From: Oceanospirillaceae bacterium
GTDB taxonomy: Bacteria > Pseudomonadota > Gammaproteobacteria > Pseudomonadales > Balneatricaceae
Reading direction: 5' to 3'
Assembly (NCBI GenBank): GCA_023954795.1
Contig: JAGSHA010000217.1
Location: forward strand, 1 to 5,838
DNA: 5,838 nucleotides
Shown: one piece after another, positions 1 to 5,514 of the stretch
Layout of the letters: each line of letters opens with the position of its first letter
How positions within the stretch are numbered: the first letter of the stretch is position 1
Notes under the pieces: model-generated
The model's input: the letters and a program-made list of their open reading frames with translations, nothing else
What the model was told of the DNA's origin: nothing
Database searches by the model: none
Translations under genes and position numbers: made by a program

Positions 1-264
1 ACCACCCTCAAACCAGATCTTAGAACTGGCATCCATAAAGGATTTGAACGGTCCACTCACGCTGCCCATATACGTTGGACTCCCAAAAATGATCGCATCG
101 GCTTCATTCAGCAAATCCCAATTCACTTCGTCCACATCTGCGACTGACACCAACGTGACCTGCGCACCGGCTTGTTCAGCACCTGTAGCAACCGATTGAG
201 CAACGACTTCGGTATGACCAAAACCACTGTGGTATGCGACCGCGACCTTAATCTGTTGAGACAT
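1..264 (-). CDS. Flavodoxin/WrbA-like NAD(P)H-dependent oxidoreductase (3' end outside window)
   Basis: This is the first 88 codons of a flavodoxin-fold protein; the rest lies beyond position 1. It opens MSQQIKVAVAYHSGFGHTEV, which is beta-strand 1 followed by the FMN phosphate-binding loop (about residues 12-18). A second flavin-contact loop, FGSPTYMGSVSGPFKSFMD, lies at residues 60-78 and is close in form to the GTPTRFGNM-type loop of WrbA. Proteins of this family bind FMN in the cytoplasm, and many reduce quinones with NAD(P)H. The exact substrate cannot be told from this half. The ATG at 264 is preceded by GGAG with 9 nt spacing. The gene is divergent from a LysR-type regulator, which is probably its controller (inference). 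A plain flavodoxin-like FMN reductase is the main alternative to a true quinone reductase. Confidence 0.85.
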   Translation of the reverse strand, partial: MSQQIKVAVAYHSGFGHTEVVAQSVATGAEQAGAQVTLVSVADVDEVNWDLLNEADAIIFGSPTYMGSVSGPFKSFMDASSKIWFEGG

Positions 265-340
265 AATTTTGTGCTCCGTATACTCAGATTCTTCAAGAGG
301 AATCGTTTTAATGTGGAGCCAGCATATCTGCGCCTGCTTA

Positions 341-358
341 ATTCATAAAATGCATAAA
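341..358. promoter_or_regulatory. Tandem 9-bp repeat in the flavodoxin/LysR divergent promoter region, possible LysR site
   Basis: ATTCATAAA (341-349) is followed directly by ATGCATAAA (350-358), 8 of 9 bases identical. The unit also contains the partly symmetric ATTCAT-AAA-ATGCAT. The stretch is AT-rich and sits 14-31 bp before the LysR start, where autoregulatory LysR-type sites often lie. It is suggestive only: no clear T-N11-A palindrome or consensus promoter could be fixed in the 107-bp gap. Confidence 0.25.
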
Positions 359-371
359 TAAGATAATCATC

Positions 372-1319
372 ATGCGAAATCCGAATTTACGTACCATGGA
401 TCTGAACCTGCTCATTATCCTGCTTGAGTTGCTGGAAGTACGTCATGTCACACGTGCTTCAGAAAAGCTCAACATGAGCCAACCCAAAGTCAGCCGAGCG
501 CTACAGAAGCTGCGCGATGCATTTGGAGATCCGCTACTGGTGCGTACGTTGGATGGATATGACCTGAGTGCGCGCGCTGAACGACTATTGCCTGAACTGA
601 AGTTGCTGCTGAAGAGTCTGGAGCGGATGGTGGCAGAAGAAAACTTTAACCCCCTCACCTCCACCGAAACCGTTCGTATCTATGCAGTTGATCTGGAAGT
701 GATCGCCTTTCTGCCAAAATTATTCGCAAAATTACGCGAACATGCGCCCAACATGACGCTGGATATTCGAAGTGAACCGCGGGATCATTTCGACCTATTG
801 GAAGCAGGAGACGTTCACTTTTCCCTGAGCGGAAAAATCCCTGCCGTCATGCAGGATCAATATCGAATGATGCCTCTGGCGACCGCTCACATGGTCTGTA
901 TGATGAATGCTCACCACCCGCTGGCGAGTAAAAAGCTCTCTTTAAAGGACTATTTGGACTGTTATCACGGTTACGTATCGATCACCAACGAAGGGCCGGC
1001 GATGATTGATCGTTACCTGCATAAATTGAATCGCACCCGTCAGCTAACAACCCGGTTGCCCAACTTCACCTCGGCCGCCTATTTTTGCGAAACCACCGAT
1101 CTGATTGTCGCCCTACCAGAAATCATCGCCCCGATGGTCATTCAGGGACGAAATCTCATTTGTAAATCACTGCCCGATGAAATCGAATTGGAGCCCACAA
1201 CATTCAATCTATACTGGCATGCTCGTCATCATCAGGACCCGATGTGCCGGTGGGTGCGCAGCTTATTTTCTGCACACACCGAGTTACGAACCAAGACAAG
1301 CCTTGATCCTGCCCCTTAA
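372..1319 (+). CDS. LysR-family transcriptional regulator
   Basis: This 315-residue protein has the normal LysR-type length. The N-terminal winged helix-turn-helix begins at MDLNLL (residue 9). Residues 25-48 form the recognition region (VTRASEKLNMSQPKVSRALQ), followed by the typical FGDPLLVRT wing at 51-59 and a linker helix to about residue 88. Residues 95-305 fit the periplasmic-binding-protein-like effector domain, which senses a small ligand in the cytoplasm. The ATG at 372 has only a weak upstream AAG. The internal ATG at 396 would give the canonical MDLNLL start but has no better ribosome site, so 372 is kept. It is divergent from the flavodoxin-like gene and ends 10 bp before the convergent sutR-like gene, with no evident terminator between. 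Its likely target is the flavodoxin gene and itself (inference); the ligand is unknown. Confidence 0.9.
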   Translation: MRNPNLRTMDLNLLIILLELLEVRHVTRASEKLNMSQPKVSRALQKLRDAFGDPLLVRTLDGYDLSARAERLLPELKLLLKSLERMVAEENFNPLTSTETVRIYAVDLEVIAFLPKLFAKLREHAPNMTLDIRSEPRDHFDLLEAGDVHFSLSGKIPAVMQDQYRMMPLATAHMVCMMNAHHPLASKKLSLKDYLDCYHGYVSITNEGPAMIDRYLHKLNRTRQLTTRLPNFTSAAYFCETTDLIVALPEIIAPMVIQGRNLICKSLPDEIELEPTTFNLYWHARHHQDPMCRWVRSLFSAHTELRTKTSLDPAP

Positions 1320-1329
1320 AAAGATGTGA

Positions 1330-1905
1330 TTATCTGTCGGGACTGATTTTCGCGTGATGAATCAGATTGTGAAACACCGCCGGATGGTCAGTCAGATTAC
1401 GGTAGCCGTGAATACAATCTGCCGCAAAACGCAATGCTGAGCCTTCCGGCATCGGTAGCCATTCCCCATTAAGTAATAACTCCATATCCCCTTTCACCAC
1501 AATGACGTGCTCAGTCGTACCCTGTTCATGCGGGTCTGCAACTCGCTCATAACCCGGCATCAGAGTCAGCTCGATCATCTCGAAACCAAAGCGTTCATCA
1601 TAGGTGAACATGGATGCCATCAACATATCATCGCTCACCGGTTTACGGCGTAACTCCGTTGCCGTACGCACGCGCGCATCCTGATTATCTGCAGGCTTAG
1701 GTTCAATAAACGTCGACAGTGCTGTCTCGAATCCTTCAGCGATCTTCCAAAGGGTTGCCAGCGTGGGGCTCGATTCACCACGCTCTATCTGGCCCAGCAT
1801 TGCTTTGCTGACGCCTGTCGCCTGCGAAGCCCGGTCCAAACTCCACTTCTTGGCTTTACGAATTGATTTCAGGGTGACAGCAAAATGCTGATTACGATCG
1901 TCCAA
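1330..1905 (-). CDS. sutR: XRE-family regulator with C-terminal cupin domain, SutR (YdcN)-like
   Basis: This DNA-binding regulator has 191 residues from the chosen start. Residues 11-67 are an XRE/Cro-type helix-turn-helix; ATGVSKAMLGQIERGESSPT (29-48) is nearly the E. coli SutR sequence as I recall it. Residues 105-183 are a cupin barrel, with PHEQGTTEH at 125-133 followed by G139 (E-x6-G as in cupin motif 1) and H166 in the second motif, so a small ligand or metal is probably sensed. E. coli SutR regulates sulfur-utilisation genes; the same role here is inference. A longer frame opens at a TTG at 1923, but the TTG at 1905 gives an N-terminus matching E. coli SutR in length and has GGAGTG 6 nt upstream. 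It is divergent from a BenE-family transporter, as in E. coli, and probably autoregulates through the palindromes between them. Confidence 0.85.
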   Translation of the reverse strand: MDDRNQHFAVTLKSIRKAKKWSLDRASQATGVSKAMLGQIERGESSPTLATLWKIAEGFETALSTFIEPKPADNQDARVRTATELRRKPVSDDMLMASMFTYDERFGFEMIELTLMPGYERVADPHEQGTTEHVIVVKGDMELLLNGEWLPMPEGSALRFAADCIHGYRNLTDHPAVFHNLIHHAKISPDR

Positions 1906-1911
1906 ACAGAT

Positions 1912-1917
1912 CACTCC
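1912..1917 (-). promoter_or_regulatory. Ribosome binding site that sets the sutR-like start
   Basis: On the minus strand GGAGTG is followed after 6 nt by TTG at 1905-1903. No ribosome site precedes the upstream TTG at 1923, which would place this GGAG inside the coding region. This favours the shorter protein. Confidence 0.6.
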
Positions 1918-1945
1918 ACACAAAGATTAAACAATCACAAACACC

Positions 1946-1972
1946 TTGTGCGCTATAACGCACACATATAGT
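1946..1972 (+). promoter_or_regulatory. Possible promoter of the BenE-family transporter
   Basis: TATAGT at 1967-1972 matches five of six bases of a sigma-70 -10 box. TTGTGC at 1946-1951 is a weak -35 with a short 15-bp spacer. Operator palindrome 1 overlaps the -35 and spacer, and palindrome 2 lies just after the predicted transcript start, a layout suited to repression. The assignment is tentative because of the spacer and the poor -35. Confidence 0.3.
1947..1964. promoter_or_regulatory. Operator palindrome 1, probable SutR-like binding site
   Basis: TGTGCGCTATAACGCACA has perfect 6-bp arms (TGTGCG / CGCACA) around a CTATAA centre. It differs by one base from the fully symmetric TGTGCGTTATAACGCACA. 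It recurs 37 bp further on, and the two copies sit between a helix-turn-helix regulator gene and its divergent partner. A dimeric XRE regulator bound here could cover the presumed -35 region of the transporter promoter. The binding protein is inferred, not shown. Confidence 0.6.
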
Positions 1973-1981
1973 ATCAGACCA

Positions 1982-1987
1982 ATTATA
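1982..1987 (-). promoter_or_regulatory. Possible -10 box of the sutR-like gene
   Basis: Read on the minus strand this is TATAAT, the exact sigma-70 -10 consensus, about 77 bp before the chosen TTG start. No good -35 is visible 16-18 bp upstream. Operator palindrome 2 (1984-2001) overlaps it, which would allow the regulator to repress its own gene. Confidence 0.35.
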
Positions 1988-2001
1988 CGTTATAACGCAC
2001 A
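1984..2001. promoter_or_regulatory. Operator palindrome 2, probable SutR-like binding site
   Basis: TATACGTTATAACGCACA matches the symmetric consensus TGTGCGTTATAACGCACA at 16 of 18 positions. Its right half, TATAACGCACA, is identical to that of palindrome 1. The centres of the two sites are 37 bp apart. It covers the TATAAT on the opposite strand that is the best -10 candidate for the sutR-like gene. Confidence 0.55.
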
Positions 2002-2035
2002 AAATACAGTGATGCTTTGTGTGGCTTTTCATCTT

Positions 2036-2042
2036 AAGGGAG
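2036..2042 (+). promoter_or_regulatory. Ribosome binding site that sets the BenE-family start
   Basis: AAGGGAG lies 8 nt before the ATG at 2051. The longer open frame starts at a TTG at 1946 inside operator palindrome 1 and has no ribosome site, so 2051 is the real start. Confidence 0.8.
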
Positions 2043-2050
2043 ATGACCCA

Positions 2051-3208
2051 ATGCTCGGCTTACTCAACCTGTCTCGCTTCTCTGCCGGCATTATTGCGGT
2101 GCTGGTGGGATACACCAGCTCAGCAGCGATTATCTTTCAAGCTGCGGAGGCGGCTGGCGCTACACCGGAACAGATCAGTTCATGGTTATGGGCGCTAGGC
2201 TTAGGGATGGGCATCACCTGTATTGGCCTGTCACTGAAGTATCGCGCCCCCATCCTGACCGCCTGGAGTACCCCCGGTGCCGCTCTGCTGGTCACTAGCC
2301 TCGAGGGGGTCTCAATGAACGAGGCCATTGGCGTTTTTATATTCTGTTCGGTGCTGATCACCGTAAGTGCTCTTACCGGATGGTTCGACAAGTTGATGCG
2401 ATTTATCCCCTCTTCACTGGCCACAGCTATGTTGGCAGGCGTGCTATTCCAGTTTGGTCTGAATATGTTCTCTGCACTGGCAGATCAACTGTTACTGGTA
2501 GGCCTGATGTTGACCACGTATTTACTGATGAAACAGCTGATGCCGCGCTATGTTATTCCACTAACGTTAGCCGCGGGGCTCGCGCTGGCTGGTTTTCAGG
2601 GGGCCATACATCTGGATGAGCTGAACTGGCAGATCACGACACCGGTGCTGATGATGCCCGAGTTTTCACTGCAATCGCTGGTGGGTATTGGAATTCCGCT
2701 GTTTATTGTGTCGATGACATCCCAATACATGCCCGGCTTGGCGGTATTACGCGCCAACGGATATAAGACACCCGCATCCCCACTGATCGGCTGGACTGGA
2801 TTTACCGGAGCCGTGCTCGCACCTTTCGGTGGTTTTTCCATCAACCTCGCCGCCATTACGGCAGCGATCTGCGCCAGCAAAGAAGCCGATGCCGATCCAC
2901 AGAAGCGGTATTTCGCATCGATCTGGGCGGGTATTTTCTATTGTCTGACCGGCATCTTCGGTGCCACTGTCGCAGCGGCCTTTGATGCGTTTCCGACCGC
3001 ACTGATTGTCGCCATTGCAGGCCTCGCGCTACTAGGCACCATCGGCAACAGTCTGGCGGCCTCTTTGAGGGATGAGTTAGAACGCGAAGAGGCCCTGCTG
3101 ACCTTTATGGTCACGGCCTCCGGGCTGACAATACTGGGCGTTGGATCAGCATTCTGGGGCGTTGTTCTGGGCCTGACCGTTCATCAACTGAAACGGCTTA
3201 CCCGATAA
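2051..3208 (+). CDS. ydcO: BenE/YdcO-family inner-membrane transporter
   Basis: This 385-residue, very hydrophobic protein should have about 12 membrane helices. It is close in length and motif order to E. coli YdcO: LVGYTSSAAIIFQAA at 18-32, LTAWSTPGAALLVT at 69-82, NEAIGVFIF at 90-98, SLATAMLAGVL at 122-132, and a C-terminal VTASGLTILGVGSAFWG block at 354-370. The family is named after BenE of Acinetobacter, a benzoate/proton symporter. The substrate of YdcO-type members is not established, and no benzoate-degradation genes are seen here, so benzoate uptake should not be assumed. The start at 2051 follows a strong Shine-Dalgarno site and removes 35 unlikely residues from the longer frame. 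The sutR-like gene is divergent and probably controls it; a convergent epimerase ends 22 bp away. Confidence 0.9.
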   Translation: MLGLLNLSRFSAGIIAVLVGYTSSAAIIFQAAEAAGATPEQISSWLWALGLGMGITCIGLSLKYRAPILTAWSTPGAALLVTSLEGVSMNEAIGVFIFCSVLITVSALTGWFDKLMRFIPSSLATAMLAGVLFQFGLNMFSALADQLLLVGLMLTTYLLMKQLMPRYVIPLTLAAGLALAGFQGAIHLDELNWQITTPVLMMPEFSLQSLVGIGIPLFIVSMTSQYMPGLAVLRANGYKTPASPLIGWTGFTGAVLAPFGGFSINLAAITAAICASKEADADPQKRYFASIWAGIFYCLTGIFGATVAAAFDAFPTALIVAIAGLALLGTIGNSLAASLRDELEREEALLTFMVTASGLTILGVGSAFWGVVLGLTVHQLKRLTR

Positions 3209-3230
3209 ACGGTGCCCACAAACGCTTTGA

Positions 3231-4178
3231 TTATGTCGATTCTGCCTCAGACGCCTGATGCATCGTTTCAAGCATCAGGCGCAACCCTTTACCCAACTCA
3301 ACCTGAGAGGTCATGTTGTAACGCTTCACAGTTTTACCTGGATCGCCCAATGAAACCGCAATATCTCCAGAGCGAGCCGTCGCATATTCAACATCCACCT
3401 TGGTGCCCGAAATCATCGATAACACCTGCGCCAGCTGATTAATAGACGTAGACTGGCCGGTACATACGTTGTACACCGATGCTTCACCCCGTTGCTTGTC
3501 CATCGCAGCCATCAAGTAACGCACCACATCATCCACATAGATAAAATCACGTGTTTGACGCCCATCTCCGTATATTGTTAGCGGTTGCTCCTTTTTGAGG
3601 CGATCGATAAATATAGAAATGACACCTGAGTACGGTGAATCTGGATTTTGTCGTGGACCATATACGTTAAAGAAGCGTAGTCCGACGGTAGAAATACCAT
3701 GAGATAACCATGCCACACGAGCATGATATTCCCCGGCTAATTTATCTGCACCGTACGCACTAATCGGACGAGGCGTTGAGCGTTCATCCAAAGGCACGGT
3801 CGCATTATCGCCATACACCGCTGCAGAAGAGGCATATACCACCGGTGTAGATTGTTGAAAATCATCAGCCCGTGCAGCATCCAGCACGTTGATCGTTCCT
3901 TGCAGATTTACCCGATGCGTACTTAGCCAGTCAGACATTGATTGTGCCACTGACGAAATAGCCGCCAGATGAAAACAGCCATCCACTTCCACCATTGCCG
4001 CTTTTACAATCGCGGGGTCCGCAACGTCACCCAATACCAGTTCCGCCTTATCATTCAAATTATCTACTGATCCCGTCGATAGGTTATCGAGAACACGTAC
4101 CTGGTCCCCCCTTTCAATCAACGCATCACATAGATGTGAGCCAATAAAACCGCATCCTCCGGTTACCAGATATCTCAT
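3231..4178 (-). CDS. NAD-dependent sugar-nucleotide epimerase/dehydratase (UDP-glucose 4-epimerase-like)
   Basis: This 315-residue protein is a full-length extended short-chain dehydrogenase. Residues 6-13 hold the NAD-binding GGCGFIG (G7, G10, G13), and D31 in VLDNLSTG would contact the adenosine ribose. The catalytic set is S118 in YASSAAVYG with Y142 and K146 in SAYGADK. The substrate half contains RFFNVYGPRQ (168-177) and YGDGRQTRDFIYVDDV (203-218), typical of GalE-like 4-epimerases acting on UDP-hexoses or UDP-N-acetylhexosamines. The sequence does not settle epimerase versus dehydratase or which sugar. The start ATG has AAAGGAG with 6 nt spacing, a strong ribosome site. It is divergent from a GT4 glycosyltransferase, which suggests it supplies activated sugar for a surface or exopolysaccharide. 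Its last codons form a perfect hairpin. Confidence 0.88.
   Translation of the reverse strand: MRYLVTGGCGFIGSHLCDALIERGDQVRVLDNLSTGSVDNLNDKAELVLGDVADPAIVKAAMVEVDGCFHLAAISSVAQSMSDWLSTHRVNLQGTINVLDAARADDFQQSTPVVYASSAAVYGDNATVPLDERSTPRPISAYGADKLAGEYHARVAWLSHGISTVGLRFFNVYGPRQNPDSPYSGVISIFIDRLKKEQPLTIYGDGRQTRDFIYVDDVVRYLMAAMDKQRGEASVYNVCTGQSTSINQLAQVLSMISGTKVDVEYATARSGDIAVSLGDPGKTVKRYNMTSQVELGKGLRLMLETMHQASEAEST
3252..3281. repeat. Perfect 10-bp stem hairpin in the 3' end of the epimerase gene
   Basis: CGCCTGATGC (3252-3261) and GCATCAGGCG (3272-3281) are exact reverse complements with a 10-nt loop. It lies 43 bp after the stop of the BenE-family gene and inside the final codons of the epimerase on the other strand. 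Neither strand has a run of T after the stem, so it is not a standard intrinsic terminator. It could slow or end read-through from the transporter, or protect a 3' end (inference). Confidence 0.55.
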
Positions 4179-4461
4179 GTCAGTCTCCTTTTCTCAAATG
4201 TCTGATGAGTATCTAGCAATTGCGCGGCCAATCTATTTATATCTTATTTTTCAAAGTGTTATGGATTTTCGATTGGTTATTAGCGTCACATTGAATCGCA
4301 AAATGAGAATTGTCGTTGCAGTCTGCGGATTAATCGAACGATAACAGACTCCAAACTCAACACTTGATACCAACGACCACTTAACCCACTGATATTTAGG
4401 ATGTTGTAAAACTCTGGCCACGTGTTTGCTTCTATAGATAAGAAAGCACAAGGGGGTCTGT
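4179..4461. other. Noncoding divergent region between epimerase and glycosyltransferase
   Basis: This 283-bp AT-leaning gap must hold promoters for both divergent genes, but none can be fixed with confidence. Weak -10 candidates are TATAAA on the minus strand (within 4235-4245) and TATAGA on the plus strand (within 4433-4439). Two nested inverted repeats occur: GTCGTTG 4312-4318 with CAACGAC 4371-4377, and AGTCTG 4320-4325 with CAGACT 4345-4350. Short open frames here lack ribosome sites and protein-like composition. No GGCGGTAG (ops/JUMPstart) element was seen. Confidence 0.5.
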
Positions 4462-5514
4462 ATGCAGTTACATCAAAGAACAATATTTCAACTGGTGGAT
4501 AGCCGCACCATCGGGGGTATTGAAAGCCACATCCTCAATCTCACTCGCTGGTTAGTGTCACATGGATATCGCACTGAAATTGTATTTCTTCGTGGCTATA
4601 GCAACCCTCATCCATTGCAGGATAAGTTGGCATCGGGGCACATCAAGTCGCGCACCTTAAACGGCACTGCAGCACTGATCCAACTACTGACAAAACACGA
4701 CTGTCTGTTAGCAACCCATGGATATAAAGCAGGACTGATCGGGCGTTTAGTGGGCAAGCTCTGCCGTACACCGGTGGTCTCCACCTACCATAACGGCGAC
4801 TTGGGTAGCGGCAAGTTGCGATTCTACACCTGGCTAGATGCATTAACGTCGGTATTGGCCAGCGGAACAATCTGTGTCAGCCCAGAGATCAAGCACCGCC
4901 TTCCGGCCCAGTCACTTCTGCTGCCCAATTTTGTGAAAGGCAACCATATCCCCACCCCACCCGGGCAACAGGTCGCATTCGTGGGCCGCCTATCAGAAGA
5001 AAAAGGCCCCGATCAATTCGCCCTCATGACACGGCAGTTTGCCAAAGAGGCTGACCTTCAGGTGTACGGTGATGGTCCGCTGCGTAAAGAACTGGAAATG
5101 TCTGAACCCCATCTGCACTTCAACGGTAACGTCACCATGGAGATGCACTGGCATAAAATTGGGTTGCTCTGTATTACCAGCCGTTGCGAAGGGTTACCGC
5201 TGGTCGCATTGGAAGCGATGGCTCGTGGAATCCCTGTTGTCTCCTTTTCTCTCGGTGCATTACCTCAGCTGATAGCTCATGGACAGAACGGTTGGCTCAT
5301 TGACCCCGATGACCACGCCAGCTTTAAACAGGCCATCCATACGTGGCTAACGTTGTCTGAACAACAACGTCATGCAATGGGAGTTGCCGCCCGTGCGCGT
5401 ATTAATCGAGAATATTCCAGCGATGTTGTGTGCCCCAGGATTGTTGACCTCTACTACCAGTCACTTCACCCACAGTCCAATTTTCGGATCAGTCCAGACA
5501 AGGGGCATCTATGA
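4462..5514 (+). CDS. GT4-family glycosyltransferase
   Basis: This 350-residue GT-B fold enzyme would transfer a sugar from a nucleotide donor at the cytoplasmic membrane face. The N-terminal acceptor domain opens with QLVDSRTIGGIESH (10-23), whose glycine loop is typical of GT4. HGYKAGLIGR at 86-95 is the conserved H-containing loop. The C-terminal donor domain has VAFVGRLSEEKG (171-182), with R176 and K181 as likely phosphate contacts, YGDGPLRKEL (202-211), and the E-x7-E pair E243/E251 in CEGLPLVALEA. All expected motifs are present, so it looks active. Donor and acceptor are unknown. The ATG at 4462 follows AAGGGGG with 5 nt spacing. Its TGA overlaps the ATG of the next gene (ATGA), so the two are translationally coupled. 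With the divergent epimerase it points to a polysaccharide locus. Confidence 0.92.
   Translation: MQLHQRTIFQLVDSRTIGGIESHILNLTRWLVSHGYRTEIVFLRGYSNPHPLQDKLASGHIKSRTLNGTAALIQLLTKHDCLLATHGYKAGLIGRLVGKLCRTPVVSTYHNGDLGSGKLRFYTWLDALTSVLASGTICVSPEIKHRLPAQSLLLPNFVKGNHIPTPPGQQVAFVGRLSEEKGPDQFALMTRQFAKEADLQVYGDGPLRKELEMSEPHLHFNGNVTMEMHWHKIGLLCITSRCEGLPLVALEAMARGIPVVSFSLGALPQLIAHGQNGWLIDPDDHASFKQAIHTWLTLSEQQRHAMGVAARARINREYSSDVVCPRIVDLYYQSLHPQSNFRISPDKGHL

Larger units (their letters stand above)
1916..2024. repeat. Perfect 10-bp inverted repeat near the edges of the sutR/benE divergent promoter region
   Basis: CCACACAAAG at 1916-1925 is the exact reverse complement of CTTTGTGTGG at 2015-2024. The arms are 89 bp apart, near the two edges of the gap, and both palindromic operators lie between them. 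Each arm falls in the presumed 5' untranslated region of one of the two divergent genes, so each transcript would carry the same CTTTGTGTGG sequence before its start codon. A function is not established. Confidence 0.5.

Noticed and set aside
443..664. Minus-strand 73-codon open frame
   Set aside because: Antisense shadow of the LysR helix-turn-helix region; Ser/Arg-rich with no ribosome site.
1317..1345. Bidirectional terminator between the convergent LysR and sutR-like genes
   Set aside because: Only a 4-bp AGAT/ATCT stem with a 6-nt loop is present, too weak to support.
3252..3281. Hairpin as a Rho-independent terminator
   Set aside because: Stem is strong but no T-run follows on either strand, so only a repeat/hairpin is called.
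4251..4483. Two minus-strand open frames of 65-66 codons in the epimerase/glycosyltransferase gap
   Set aside because: No ribosome sites, no family resemblance, mutually overlapping in different frames, and one runs into the glycosyltransferase start.
5349..5372. ACGTTGT / ACAACGT 7-bp inverted repeat within the glycosyltransferase
   Set aside because: Short, inside well-supported coding sequence, and expected by chance at this length.
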